Assembly: GCF_900103425.1 (NCBI RefSeq)
Contig: NZ_FMXA01000014.1
Span: forward strand, 1 to 50,245
Length of the DNA: 50,245 nucleotides
DNA from: Dialister histaminiformans
GTDB lineage: Bacteria; Bacillota; Negativicutes; Veillonellales; Dialisteraceae
Direction: 5' to 3'
Shown: piece by piece, positions 32,911 through 41,251 of the stretch
How the letters are laid out: the number at the start of each line of letters is the position of its first letter
How positions within the stretch are numbered: the stretch's first letter is position 1
The notes under the pieces: generated by a model
Database searches by the model: none
The model's input: the letters and a program-made list of their open reading frames with translations, nothing else
Told to the model about the DNA's origin: nothing
Program-made: the position numbers and the translations under genes

Positions 32911-33390
32911 TCAGAGATGATATGGCTCATGTCTCATGATTTTCATCGCCCGGTAAATCTGTTCTGTCAGAATCAGCCTTGCCATCTGGTGTGTCAGTGT
33001 TATCTGGCCAAGACAGAACCTGAGCTGTGCCCTTTTCCTCAGCAAATCGCTGTTACCATAAGGACCTCCGATAAGGAAACAGAAATGGCTGCTTCCTGTT
33101 ACCATCTTTTTTTCCATCCAGTGGGAAAAATCTTCTGAACTCATTTCCTTTCCCTTTGTATCCAGAAGGATCACGCAGGCTCCTTCCGGAACATATTTCA
33201 ACAGTTTTTCCGCTTCCCGATCCAGTGCCTTAGTAATATCCGCGGGAGAAGGATTATCCGGAACCCGTTCTTCCCCCTGCTCAATAAATTCCACTCTGCC
33301 CATCCCGGACAGCCGTTTAGTGTATTCGGCTATTCCTGCCTTCATCCACTTTTCTTTGATTTTCCCAATGCCGATTACAGAAAATTTCAT
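32911..33390 (-). CDS. rlmH: 23S rRNA (pseudouridine1915-N3)-methyltransferase RlmH
   Basis: RlmH methylates pseudouridine 1915 in helix 69 of 23S rRNA, using S-adenosylmethionine in a SPOUT fold. The 159-residue length is exact for the family. The SAM-binding trefoil-knot segments FLIGGPYGNSD (about 105-115) and LTHQMARLILTEQIYRAMKIMRHEPYH (C-terminal) are diagnostic. It overlaps the htrA stop by four bases, the same htrA-rlmH order found at the B. subtilis walRK locus. Confidence 0.96.
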   Translation of the reverse strand: MKFSVIGIGKIKEKWMKAGIAEYTKRLSGMGRVEFIEQGEERVPDNPSPADITKALDREAEKLLKYVPEGACVILLDTKGKEMSSEDFSHWMEKKMVTGSSHFCFLIGGPYGNSDLLRKRAQLRFCLGQITLTHQMARLILTEQIYRAMKIMRHEPYHL

Positions 33391-34529
33391 TTCCCGTCAT
33401 CCTCTCCCAAAACTACCACGGCGGTTCTGGTGTGACCACTATGTTCATAGGTGATGGTTACCTTATCCCCTGGTTTATAGTTCATCATTACATTTCTCAG
33501 TTCAGACAGGGAATTGGTTGCCTTTCCATTAATCTGCATAATATAGTCTCCGCGTACAATATCGCTTCCATCCAGAGGACTGCCGTCAGCAATCTTGTAT
33601 ACATAGATTCCCCCGTTATGATCCCAGGAGATGCCGTTTCTAGCTGCCAGTGTCTTATCAATCCCATATAAGCCCAGATATGGACGGGTAACATGCCCAT
33701 TGCTGATGAGCTGAGAAACGATAGCCTTCACCTGGTTGATTGGAATGGCAAATCCCATCCCTTCTACCCCGGCTTTTGCAATCTTAGCACTGTTGATACC
33801 GATAACCTTTCCATCGGCCGTACAGAGGGCTCCTCCGGAATTGCCCGGATTAATTGCCGCATCTGTCTGAATAAGTTTAATCTGCTGTTCTACATCATCC
33901 AGTGTACGATTCAGCGCACTGATGACCCCAACCGTTACGGTACCTCTGAATTCAAGGCCCAGCGGATTACCAATGGCTACTGCGGTTTCCCCAGGCTGCA
34001 GGGAATCGGAATTACCAAATTCAGCTACCGGAAGTTTATCACTGCCCGGAATTTTTACCACCGCCAGATCGGTTACCGCATCCGTTCCGATAACCTTCCC
34101 TGTGACTACCTGACCATCAGAGAGTGCTACGTTGACCTGTCGATTATTACCTACTACATGGTTATTGGTAACAATATATCCTTTTTTATCAAAAATAACA
34201 CCGGACCCTACATTTTGCCCCACTTCCACATTCCGGTTAAAGATGTCGCGGTCATACACTTCAGATGTAATCCCGACAACTGCCGGGCCAACTCGTTTAG
34301 CAGTTTCCACTACCGCAGTATTTCTGGAAGCCGGCAGGGTACTTTCCACCGGCGCGCTGGAGTCATTGCTCCATGTATATGTGCCCTGTTCATCTCCTGC
34401 AGGATGCATATGTGTATTTAATTTATATCCGCTTACCCCGCCAATCAGGATAGCTGCAAGAAGGATAACGGCCAGTCTTTTATCAAATCGTCCTTTGCTG
34501 TTATTTATATATTTTCTGTTATTTTTCAA
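33387..34529 (-). CDS. HtrA/DegP-family serine protease
   Basis: The 380-residue envelope protease has an N-terminal transmembrane anchor (about 18-35), a trypsin-like domain with the catalytic triad His 124 (TNNHVV), Asp 154 (TDLAVV) and Ser 231 (GNSGGAL), and a single C-terminal PDZ domain (about 285-375). This is the membrane-anchored HtrA/DegS layout rather than the two-PDZ DegP. It degrades or refolds misfolded extracytoplasmic proteins. The start is TTG 34529 with GGGGG seven bases upstream. It is preceded by an extended -10 promoter and co-transcribed with rlmH. No regulator lies beside it. Confidence 0.93.
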   Translation of the reverse strand: MKNNRKYINNSKGRFDKRLAVILLAAILIGGVSGYKLNTHMHPAGDEQGTYTWSNDSSAPVESTLPASRNTAVVETAKRVGPAVVGITSEVYDRDIFNRNVEVGQNVGSGVIFDKKGYIVTNNHVVGNNRQVNVALSDGQVVTGKVIGTDAVTDLAVVKIPGSDKLPVAEFGNSDSLQPGETAVAIGNPLGLEFRGTVTVGVISALNRTLDDVEQQIKLIQTDAAINPGNSGGALCTADGKVIGINSAKIAKAGVEGMGFAIPINQVKAIVSQLISNGHVTRPYLGLYGIDKTLAARNGISWDHNGGIYVYKIADGSPLDGSDIVRGDYIMQINGKATNSLSELRNVMMNYKPGDKVTITYEHSGHTRTAVVVLGEDDGK

Positions 34530-34581
34530 AGTAAAGCCCCCACTTCGTATAAACGATTGAAAGGATTTTCAGCGTAAACCT

Positions 34582-34590
34582 ATTTTAACA
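34582..34590 (-). promoter_or_regulatory. Extended -10 promoter of htrA-rlmH
   Basis: TGTTAAAAT on the minus strand, about 50 bases before the TTG start; no clear -35. Confidence 0.5.
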
Positions 34591-34643
34591 CATCAGAGAA
34601 AGTTCCCGCCCTGGATGAATCAGGTCATATCCCGTAGCATCCA

Positions 34644-34684
34644 AATAAAAAATCCGTAAGCCGGAAAATCCAGCTTACGGATTT
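34644..34684 (-). terminator. Rho-independent terminator after rny
   Basis: AAATCCGTAAGC (34650-34661) pairs perfectly with GCTTACGGATTT (34673-34684); T-runs flank both sides, so it can work in either direction. Confidence 0.9.
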
Positions 34685-34693
34685 TTTGCTTAG

Positions 34694-36277
34694 CTACTTA
34701 GCATAATCTACTGCACGGGTTTCACGGATAACTATAACCTTGACCTGTCCAGGATACTGCAATTCACTTTCAATCTGCTGAGAAATCTTATGCGCCAGAA
34801 TGGTGGCCTGATCTTCAGAAATCTTTTCCGGTTTTACCAGAACCCGAAGTTCCCTGCCAGCCTGAATCGCGTAGCAGTTTTCAACTCCCGGATATGACTT
34901 GGCAATATCTTCCAGTTTTGTCAGTCTCTTGATATAGTTTTCCAGTGTTTCACGGCGTGCACCCGGTCTTGCTGCCGAGATGGCATCCGCTGCCGCTACC
35001 AAAACGGCTTCCACACACTGTGGTTCACAGTCCCCATGGTGAGATGCGATGGTATTAATAACCGCTTCCGGTTCATGATACCGCTTAGCCAGTTCTACGC
35101 CCAGCTCTACATGAGTACCTTCGCGTTCACGGTCTACCGCCTTGCCTATATCATGAAGAAGGCCGGCTCTCTTGGCCAGATCCACATTAGCTCCTACTTC
35201 AGCGGCAAGAACCCCTGCAAAGTAGGATACGTCAATGGAATGCTGAAGGACGTTCTGTCCATAGCTGGTGCGATAGCGCAGCTTACCCAGAGTTTTAACC
35301 AGTTCCGGATGAATACCGCGGATACCGCATTCCAGTACCGCTGCCTCACCGGCTTCGATGATGGCTCTATCCACTTCCCGTTTTGCCTTGGCCACTACTT
35401 CTTCAATACGGGCCGGATGGATTCGTCCATCCTTGACCAGTGCTTCCAGGGCTACGCGGGCAATTTCCCTGCGTACCGGGTTAAAGCAGGACAGAATAAC
35501 CGCTTCCGGTGTGTCATCAATAATGAGGTCAACCCCGGTAAGTGTTTCCAGAGCACGGATATTGCGCCCTTCGCGGCCAATAATGCGCCCCTTCATTTCT
35601 TCATTAGGCAAAGAAACAACCGAAACCGTGGTTTCAGAAACGGTATCCGCCGCATTACGCTGGATGGCGGTTGCCAGAATCTTTCTGGCAATCTGGTCCG
35701 CATCCGCCTTAATATCCGCTTCCGCTTCCCGGATTCTGACAGCCTTTTCATGGGTCAGATCAGAATCCACCTTATCCATAATCATAGTGCGGGCTTCACT
35801 CTGCGTCATCTGAGATATTTCTTCCAGACGGGCTCTCTGCTGTTCATATACGGCATCCACTTCCGTCTGTCTGGCTTTCAGCTGCTCTGTTTTCTTTGAT
35901 AAATCGTCTTCTCGTTCTTCTAATGTTGTACTTCTTCGATCCAGATGTTCTTCCTTCTGTACCAGTCTCTGCTCATATTTCTGAAGTTCATCCCTTCGTT
36001 CACGATTTTCCTTTTCTACGTCTTCACGAAGCTTATGAATTTCTTCACGAGTCTGCATCATCGCCTCTTTTTTCAGGTTCTGTGCTTCTCTGGATGTATT
36101 ATCTAATAAACGTTTGGCATCGTCTGCAATCTGCTGTGCTTTTGCTTCTGCAGAGCCAATTTTAGCTTCTGCCAGCCGTTTTCTCAGTATATATCCAATA
36201 CCGCAGCCAATGGCGGCGGCAATAATACCGGTAATACAGATAAAGAGCATTACTTTATCTAAACTCAAAGACTTCAC
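34694..36277 (-). CDS. rny: Ribonuclease Y
   Basis: RNase Y is the membrane-anchored endoribonuclease that starts mRNA decay in many Firmicutes. The 527 residues include an N-terminal TM segment (about 9-29), a long coiled coil (about 35-200), a KH domain with [15 protein letters not shown] (about 221-235) and an HD domain with [10 protein letters not shown] (about 368-377) carrying the metal ligands. Length and order match B. subtilis RNase Y. It has its own promoter and a perfect terminator. An AT-rich palindrome overlaps its -10 box. Confidence 0.96.
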   Translation of the reverse strand: MKSLSLDKVMLFICITGIIAAAIGCGIGYILRKRLAEAKIGSAEAKAQQIADDAKRLLDNTSREAQNLKKEAMMQTREEIHKLREDVEKENRERRDELQKYEQRLVQKEEHLDRRSTTLEEREDDLSKKTEQLKARQTEVDAVYEQQRARLEEISQMTQSEARTMIMDKVDSDLTHEKAVRIREAEADIKADADQIARKILATAIQRNAADTVSETTVSVVSLPNEEMKGRIIGREGRNIRALETLTGVDLIIDDTPEAVILSCFNPVRREIARVALEALVKDGRIHPARIEEVVAKAKREVDRAIIEAGEAAVLECGIRGIHPELVKTLGKLRYRTSYGQNVLQHSIDVSYFAGVLAAEVGANVDLAKRAGLLHDIGKAVDREREGTHVELGVELAKRYHEPEAVINTIASHHGDCEPQCVEAVLVAAADAISAARPGARRETLENYIKRLTKLEDIAKSYPGVENCYAIQAGRELRVLVKPEKISEDQATILAHKISQQIESELQYPGQVKVIVIRETRAVDYAK

Positions 36278-36351
36278 CTCTCTTTCCTTGTAAAAATATG
36301 TATTTCAGTCTATCTAAGTGTAAATACATATATCCTGCAAAAATGCATGAT

Positions 36352-36372
36352 ATACTAAATTAATTTTAGTAT
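36352..36372. repeat. Palindrome overlapping the rny -10 box
   Basis: ATACTAAA (36352-36359) and TTTAGTAT (36365-36372) are perfect eight-base arms with a five-base centre; the -10 (36363-36368) lies within it. It may be an operator, or simply AT-rich promoter DNA. Confidence 0.45.
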
Positions 36373-36392
36373 TTTTATTAAAATATTGTCAA
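36363..36392 (-). promoter_or_regulatory. Promoter of rny
   Basis: -35 TTGACA (36387-36392), 18-base spacer, -10 TAAAAT (36363-36368) on the minus strand. Confidence 0.75.
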
Positions 36393-36600
36393 GATTATAT
36401 GTATTCATCTTCTATATTCCCTCATTCTATGCGATAAAGTAATCATTTTCCCTTCTCATGCCGTCCTTTTTTCTGGCTTTCCCTGTGTTTCTTCCTTTCT
36501 GATTACCGTTGGCTTTCTTTTTCCCTGACAGAGTCTGGTTCCCTTCGCCACTTCAGAAATATACTGTAAAAATGGCCATGGGCGACTAACTCCTTTCCAT

Positions 36601-36668
36601 ATAAAACAAAAAGAACCGGACACAGGCTTCAATGCACAACGCATTTTCTTACCTGTATCCGATTCTTT
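36601..36668 (-). terminator. Rho-independent terminator of the DUF445 operon
   Basis: AAGAACCGGACACAGG (36611-36626) pairs with CCTGTATCCGATTCTT (36652-36667) with wobbles; the minus-strand product ends in TTTTTGTTTT. Confidence 0.85.
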
Positions 36669-36765
36669 GTGTATCTGCCTTTCCTTCTCCGGAAGACCTG
36701 TTCCCGGACTCCTTAGAACGGATTATCCAGGTTTGCAGCTGTTACAGAAAAATTTCTTTACGCAG

Positions 36766-37959
36766 TCAGCCGGAAATTTTTTCTACCAGCCACAGTACAC
36801 TGAGAAAAATCGTACCGCCTATACATCCGACCACTGCACCATTGATACGGATCCACCCCAGTTCATCTGCCGTTTTCTCATAAAGAAACCGGTTGAATTT
36901 CACTTTCGAAAAACGCTTCAGAATATTTTCCGCCTCTGTCCCGGCGAAAGACTGTTCGTAACTCAGCACTTTCCTGAAAAGTGAAACTGAACTTTCCTCT
37001 ATCTTCTGCATGGTTTCCCTGTCATTTATCACCGTATAGAGCCCCTGCTCCATCGCGCCAGCCATATCCGTGGCAAGCACCTTTTCATCCGTATATCCGG
37101 GTAGACTGCACAGAATGGACTGTACCCTGTCTGTATGTGCCAGGCGGACTACGTTGGCTTTCAGCATATCCATCACCCGCCGGTCTGCTGCCAGTGCTCT
37201 CAGAGAGGTATTCCATTCTCCGTATACCTGTGCCCGGTCCAGATGCTGAAGCTCTTCCCGCGCTGCTCTGGAAATGGCTTTTGCCATATGCTCAAAATTA
37301 ACTGCTCCGGTCAGGAGGGCCAGCCCAATCATCATATTTCCCGGTGCCAGTTCCTCCATAACATAGGTCTTCAGTCTGGCCGCCAGAACTTCGTCCGTCT
37401 TTTCCTCTTCCAGTTTTTTCTCTGCCAGATCAAGAAGCCTGTCCAGCAGGATATCGGAGCGGCTGATTATACTGTCACAGATAAATCCGGCTATTTCTTC
37501 CTTTCTGGATACCACCATTTCTCTACCGGTCTCCAGAAGTACAGGTCTGGCATCCATGAATTTTTCCGCCAGCATTTCCGCCGTCTGGTGAATTAACCGG
37601 GTGCGGCGTTCTTCATTATTCATAAAAGAATAAATCAGATTTTCCACAGATAAATCGGCCACCATCATTTCCGCTGTTTCTCTGGTGAGCAGTTTCTTTT
37701 CAATGGCCTTACGAATTCCACCTATAATCTTATCCCTGTTCCGTGGAATAAGTTCCGTATGAAATGAAATGCCCAGAGGCTTTCTGAATAATGCCGTTAC
37801 CGCAAACCAGTCTGCCACACTGCCGATAAATACACACTGTACCAGAAAGAAAATGGCATCCAACACAGATGACGGGGTATGCAGCCGCAGAAAGAAAAGA
37901 GGTATCAGGAGCAGACCTGACAGTATGAGTATCACATTGGCTGTCTTTATATTTTTCAT
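36766..37959 (-). CDS. DUF445 family membrane protein (copy 1)
   Basis: The 397-residue protein belongs to DUF445 (YheB/YjiN family), whose biochemical role is unknown; in some bacteria members affect envelope integrity. It has two N-terminal hydrophobic segments (about 10-30 and 34-52), a long helical, Glu- and Leu-rich middle (about 70-340) and a C-terminal transmembrane segment (about 365-390). The conserved N-terminal motif FVQCVFIGSVADWFAVTALFRKPLG (about 37-60) is the family hallmark. ATG 37959 is chosen, with AGGAGGG lying inside the end of the upstream DUF445 gene, one base after its TAG stop. It is translationally coupled to copy 2. Confidence 0.88.
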   Translation of the reverse strand: MKNIKTANVILILSGLLLIPLFFLRLHTPSSVLDAIFFLVQCVFIGSVADWFAVTALFRKPLGISFHTELIPRNRDKIIGGIRKAIEKKLLTRETAEMMVADLSVENLIYSFMNNEERRTRLIHQTAEMLAEKFMDARPVLLETGREMVVSRKEEIAGFICDSIISRSDILLDRLLDLAEKKLEEEKTDEVLAARLKTYVMEELAPGNMMIGLALLTGAVNFEHMAKAISRAAREELQHLDRAQVYGEWNTSLRALAADRRVMDMLKANVVRLAHTDRVQSILCSLPGYTDEKVLATDMAGAMEQGLYTVINDRETMQKIEESSVSLFRKVLSYEQSFAGTEAENILKRFSKVKFNRFLYEKTADELGWIRINGAVVGCIGGTIFLSVLWLVEKISG

Positions 37960-37960
37960 A

Positions 37961-39106
37961 CTATATCCCTCCTGCCGCCATATAGGCCAGTTCAAACAGG
38001 AACCCCAGCACTGCGCCGATAAGCGTACCGTTTACCCGGATAATCTGCAGATCCCGGTACAGCGACTGTTCCATGAAATCTGAGATTTCCTGTCCGCTGT
38101 AACGCTCCATCCACTGCATTACCGTCCTGTCCATTAACTGGTGTATATCCGGAATCTTCCGGATAAGCCAGTACGAAAAACTGCGTTCCAGCATTCTTTC
38201 CCGGTTGCCTGAAAGTGCAAGAATCCAGTCGATTAATGCAGCAGCTATCTTCTGAGCTGCATCGTCCCTCTCCGTTTCTTCACGGACAGCATTCTGTACC
38301 CATTTCATAAACAGCTGATTCAACCGGTAATTCAGCTGCTGTCGTTTTTCTCCGGTCAATGACTGAAGCCAGACAGACCACGCCTGTTCAACCAGGGAAG
38401 CTATAATCTGCGACTGAAGGAACCTTTCCTCTCCCCGCTTCAGCAGTTCTTCCTTTTTACTCAGAAGAAGTTTTCCCGCCATCTTCCTTCCGGTACTTCC
38501 TTCTCCATAATAAGCAACAGCTTCTTCAAAGAGACGGTTAAGCATATTTTCCATCACCGGAAGATGATATAATCTTCTGGCTTCCCGGGTAACCGCGTCC
38601 CAGAACGGGTCCCCTTTTATGTCCTCCAGTGTCCCGGTAACCGCCGGTCCCGCGAACCCTATCAGATCCACATCCCCTTTTCCATGTATTGAGGCTTCCA
38701 GATCCATATGTTCCAGGACAACCTGAATACACCGGGCCAGCCATGCTGTACACAGCTCCTGATTTTCCTGTATCCACTGACGGCATACCATAAGCGGCGG
38801 ATGAAGTTTGCACAGCCGGTATAAGGCCGGTACTGTAAAAATCTGTTCCATCAGCATATTTCTTGCCGCTGCCATCATTTTTACCCGGCTGTTCTTGATT
38901 ATATCCGTATGGAAACCAATCCCCAGCGGCTTATGAAATAATGACCTTACCGCATACCAGTCAGCAAGCCCTGCAATCCCAGCCGCCAGTGCCATATGAA
39001 AAAGCAGTTTTCCACAGGATGTTTCCATGTACATATATGAAAAAAGGCACAGCGCCATGGAAAGCACCAGCAATCCATCCGCCATACCTACTTTTCCGTT
39101 TTTCAT
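37961..39106 (-). CDS. DUF445 family membrane protein (copy 2)
   Basis: A second DUF445 member, 381 residues, with the same plan as its downstream neighbour: N-terminal TM pair (about 12-30, 32-50), the family block GLADWYAVRSLFHKPLG (about 42-58), a long helical middle and a C-terminal TM segment (about 355-378). The two differ clearly, so this is a divergent pair, not a recent duplication. The ATG shares one base with the stop of the small membrane gene upstream. It may form hetero-oligomers with copy 1; this is inference. Confidence 0.88.
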   Translation of the reverse strand: MKNGKVGMADGLLVLSMALCLFSYMYMETSCGKLLFHMALAAGIAGLADWYAVRSLFHKPLGIGFHTDIIKNSRVKMMAAARNMLMEQIFTVPALYRLCKLHPPLMVCRQWIQENQELCTAWLARCIQVVLEHMDLEASIHGKGDVDLIGFAGPAVTGTLEDIKGDPFWDAVTREARRLYHLPVMENMLNRLFEEAVAYYGEGSTGRKMAGKLLLSKKEELLKRGEERFLQSQIIASLVEQAWSVWLQSLTGEKRQQLNYRLNQLFMKWVQNAVREETERDDAAQKIAAALIDWILALSGNRERMLERSFSYWLIRKIPDIHQLMDRTVMQWMERYSGQEISDFMEQSLYRDLQIIRVNGTLIGAVLGFLFELAYMAAGGI

Positions 39107-39408
39107 CAGCGTGACCTTCCTCCTCCCATCATAGACCAGATAAACAATGCCCCAAAAGCCACCCAGGATAACGTAGTAGACATCATCCCCAGCTCTGTCA
39201 TGATGTTAATCACAGTCAGTCCAATCATGAATAGCATATTTGCCCGCATATCAATAAATGGATCCCGCCTGAACGCAAAAAATGCCAGTGCCAGAATCAG
39301 CAGATTGATAATTACTACCGCTTCTACATAAAATCCCACAGGAGCCACATTCAGAAGGAAATTGCCCCCAATCATACCGATAAGAATGATAATCCAGGTT
39401 GAACTCAT
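39106..39408 (-). CDS. Small membrane protein of unknown function
   Basis: The 100-residue protein has three hydrophobic segments (about 4-22, 26-46, 56-96 split in two) and basic ends; no family is recognised. The gene overlaps MBL at its start by four bases (39405-39408) and DUF445 copy 2 by one, which strongly implies a coupled operon. Small size and context suggest an accessory subunit or adaptor of the DUF445 proteins. Confidence 0.65.
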   Translation of the reverse strand: MSSTWIIILIGMIGGNFLLNVAPVGFYVEAVVIINLLILALAFFAFRRDPFIDMRANMLFMIGLTVINIMTELGMMSTTLSWVAFGALFIWSMMGGGRSR

Positions 39409-40112
39409 ACCAACTCTCCCTTATATTTTTCACCATCATGCTGCGGAATCCATACCGGAACATTCGGAAATCTCCACCGAAATGCGTAGGAACGTTTCCA
39501 TGCCGGACCAAAGGCATGCATCGGCACCAGCAATTGTTTTACAGTAACCGTTTCCATAAACTGCCTGACCCCCCATTCCCGGGCTTCTCCCTGTCTTGCA
39601 TCTACAGGAAAAAACAGTATGTCTGTTTCCAGTCCTTTTAATCTTTTCAGCTCACGGAAATAGAAAGCACGTGCCGCCATATTATCCCGGTCACTTTCAC
39701 CAGACCAATGCCACCAATTCAAATCCCCGGCATGAAAAATATTCCTATTTTTATACTGTATCAGATAAGACCCTCCGATATCGGTAGAGCCATACATGCG
39801 CACAGAAAAGTGTTTGGCATGATAAGAGTCGCCTACGTTAAGGAAATGCACCTTATCCATATCCTCTATAGAAAACTCACAATCCCTGTGCAGAAAATAG
39901 GACTTTGCCTTATTCTGAAATTTTGCAATTTCCGGATTAAAGTGATCATAATGCCGATGGGATACAAAGAAATACACATCCTTTACTGTATCGGCCAGCA
40001 GAGAATCCAGGATTCCTTCCGGATCCTGATAATAATCAAAGACCAGAATACAGTCATCCAGCTCCAGGTAAAACCCACTGTGCTTTAAAAATCCAATTGT
40101 GTATGCACTCAT
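39405..40112 (-). CDS. MBL-fold metal-dependent hydrolase, UlaG-like
   Basis: The 235-residue cytoplasmic protein has the metallo-beta-lactamase fold with the metal motif HRHYDH (residues 52-57) and the later GDLNWW and HAFGP histidine/aspartate ligands. That combination resembles the UlaG (L-ascorbate-6-phosphate lactonase)-like and phosphodiesterase-like groups; no transmembrane region is present. Substrate is unknown. It is first in an overlapping operon with a small membrane protein and two DUF445 proteins, driven by an extended -10 promoter. Confidence 0.85.
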   Translation of the reverse strand: MSAYTIGFLKHSGFYLELDDCILVFDYYQDPEGILDSLLADTVKDVYFFVSHRHYDHFNPEIAKFQNKAKSYFLHRDCEFSIEDMDKVHFLNVGDSYHAKHFSVRMYGSTDIGGSYLIQYKNRNIFHAGDLNWWHWSGESDRDNMAARAFYFRELKRLKGLETDILFFPVDARQGEAREWGVRQFMETVTVKQLLVPMHAFGPAWKRSYAFRWRFPNVPVWIPQHDGEKYKGELV

Positions 40113-40193
40113 TTCTACCTCAACACCACTTTAAAGATAACTACCATATGTATATGCCACTTTCGCCGCACCATATGCCATACTATTTTTACT

Positions 40194-40202
40194 ATTATAA
40201 CA
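40194..40202 (-). promoter_or_regulatory. Extended -10 promoter of the MBL-DUF445 operon
   Basis: TGTTATAAT on the minus strand about 82 bases before the MBL start; no clear -35. Confidence 0.55.
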
Positions 40203-40509
40203 AATCACCATAAGGGAAACTACCAATACGTATTATGATTGCAAGCAAGAGCCCCAGTAGTGTTTTTTAGGATAGATTGTATATTTCAGTACGCTTTTTT
40301 ACTAAAATATCTGACTTAAGAAAAATCCTTACTATGCTCTGTCAGGTATTGAATACATTATCAAGGAGCTTCTTTTTCCCTGTCCCCATTTCAGCTGTCC
40401 AGGAAAAGTTTACTCTTCGCTCTCATACCAAAAAACTGTCTGCGAACATTCCTCCCCTTGGCTGGAAAGCCGAAAAAAATGATTTATACTCAATCCCGGT
40501 CAATGGATG

Positions 40510-40515
40510 TATAAT
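40510..40515 (+). promoter_or_regulatory. Possible -10 of the GNAT gene
   Basis: TATAAT on the plus strand, about 104 bases before the GNAT ATG; the -35 (TACTCA at 17 bases) is weak. Confidence 0.35.
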
Positions 40516-40618
40516 GTGATTAATCCCCCTGAAATACTCACAACACACTTCAGATGGATTTCTCTGCCATGCTGCAGGACAACATCCTCCGGGGTTCTGA
40601 TTTGAGAAAGGATTTTTT

Positions 40619-40873
40619 ATGAATATCATCCACCAGCCATCGCGTCATCGGTTTGAACTGGAGCATTTCCCTTCCTGTTATATTGAATATACGCTGGAAG
40701 AAGATGTACTAACTGTAGAACATACTATAGTGGAAGAAAGTATGCGTGGACAGGGGATTGCAGGAAAACTGGCAATCCCCACGTATCAATGGGCTAAGGC
40801 TCATCATTATAAAGTAGCTTCCCACTGCTCTTATATGGACATATGGATGAAGCGCCACAATTATAAGGATTAA
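40619..40873 (+). CDS. Small GNAT-family N-acetyltransferase
   Basis: The 84-residue protein is a single-domain YidJ/GCN5-like acetyltransferase (about 90 residues is usual). The acetyl-CoA-binding loop appears as RGQGIAGKL (about residues 43-51), followed by the helix containing AKAHHYK and the strand CSYMDIWMKRH. Small GNAT proteins of this type have unknown substrates. AAAGG precedes the ATG by 6 bases. It is co-directional with the glutaredoxin gene 27 bases downstream and followed by a shared terminator, so it forms a two-gene operon. Confidence 0.85.
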   Translation: MNIIHQPSRHRFELEHFPSCYIEYTLEEDVLTVEHTIVEESMRGQGIAGKLAIPTYQWAKAHHYKVASHCSYMDIWMKRHNYKD

Positions 40874-40900
40874 TACGATTATCGTTCAAAGGAGGTTCCT

Positions 40901-41173
40901 ATGAAAAATATTAAAATTTTTATTCTTCACGGTTGCCCATATTGCCACAATGCAATGAAAGCCTGGAAAGAACTTACTGCGCAGGAAGCTTATCAGGGAA
41001 TGACTGCAGAATGGATTTATGAAGATGAACACCCGGAATCTGCCAAAGGGTTTGATCATTACTACTGCCCATCCATTTTTGTGGATGAAACAAAAGTATA
41101 TGAGGCACATCCCGGGGACAGCTATGAGGTAACAGCAGAAAAAGTAAGAGAAGCTCTCAACCTGGCAAGATAA
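40901..41173 (+). CDS. Glutaredoxin-like protein
   Basis: The 90-residue protein has a thioredoxin fold with a CPYC dithiol (Cys 12 and Cys 15) and the cis-Pro segment CPSIFVDETKVYE, the layout of a small glutaredoxin. It would act as a cytosolic thiol-disulfide reductant. AAAGGAGGTTCCT gives a strong ribosome site. A perfect bidirectional terminator follows. The partner reductase is not visible. Confidence 0.85.
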   Translation: MKNIKIFILHGCPYCHNAMKAWKELTAQEAYQGMTAEWIYEDEHPESAKGFDHYYCPSIFVDETKVYEAHPGDSYEVTAEKVREALNLAR

Positions 41174-41203
41174 TTCACTATACCATCCTACTGGTTTTTA
41201 TAC

Positions 41204-41243
41204 AAAAACGCAGGAAGCATTCCATCAGACTTCCTGCGTTTTT
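41204..41243. terminator. Bidirectional terminator
   Basis: AAAAACGCAGGAAG (41204-41217) pairs perfectly with CTTCCTGCGTTTTT (41230-41243). It serves the GNAT-glutaredoxin operon on the plus strand and the GGDEF gene 41252-43036 on the minus strand. Confidence 0.9.
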
Positions 41244-41251
41244 GCAATTCA

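Larger units (their letters stand above)
36278..36765. other. Intergenic region between rny and the DUF445 operon
   Basis: The 488-bp AT-rich gap holds the rny promoter with its palindrome (36352-36392) and the DUF445-operon terminator (36601-36668). Nothing coding is convincing between them. The short frame at 36456-36644 has no ribosome site. Confidence 0.6.
40113..40618. other. Divergent intergenic region between MBL operon and GNAT gene
   Basis: The 506-bp gap carries the minus-strand MBL promoter (40194-40202), a cluster of CATATG half-sites in its leader (40142-40182) and the plus-strand GNAT promoter (40510-40515). The middle (about 40210-40500) shows no gene, terminator or strong repeat I can support. 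Confidence 0.5.
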
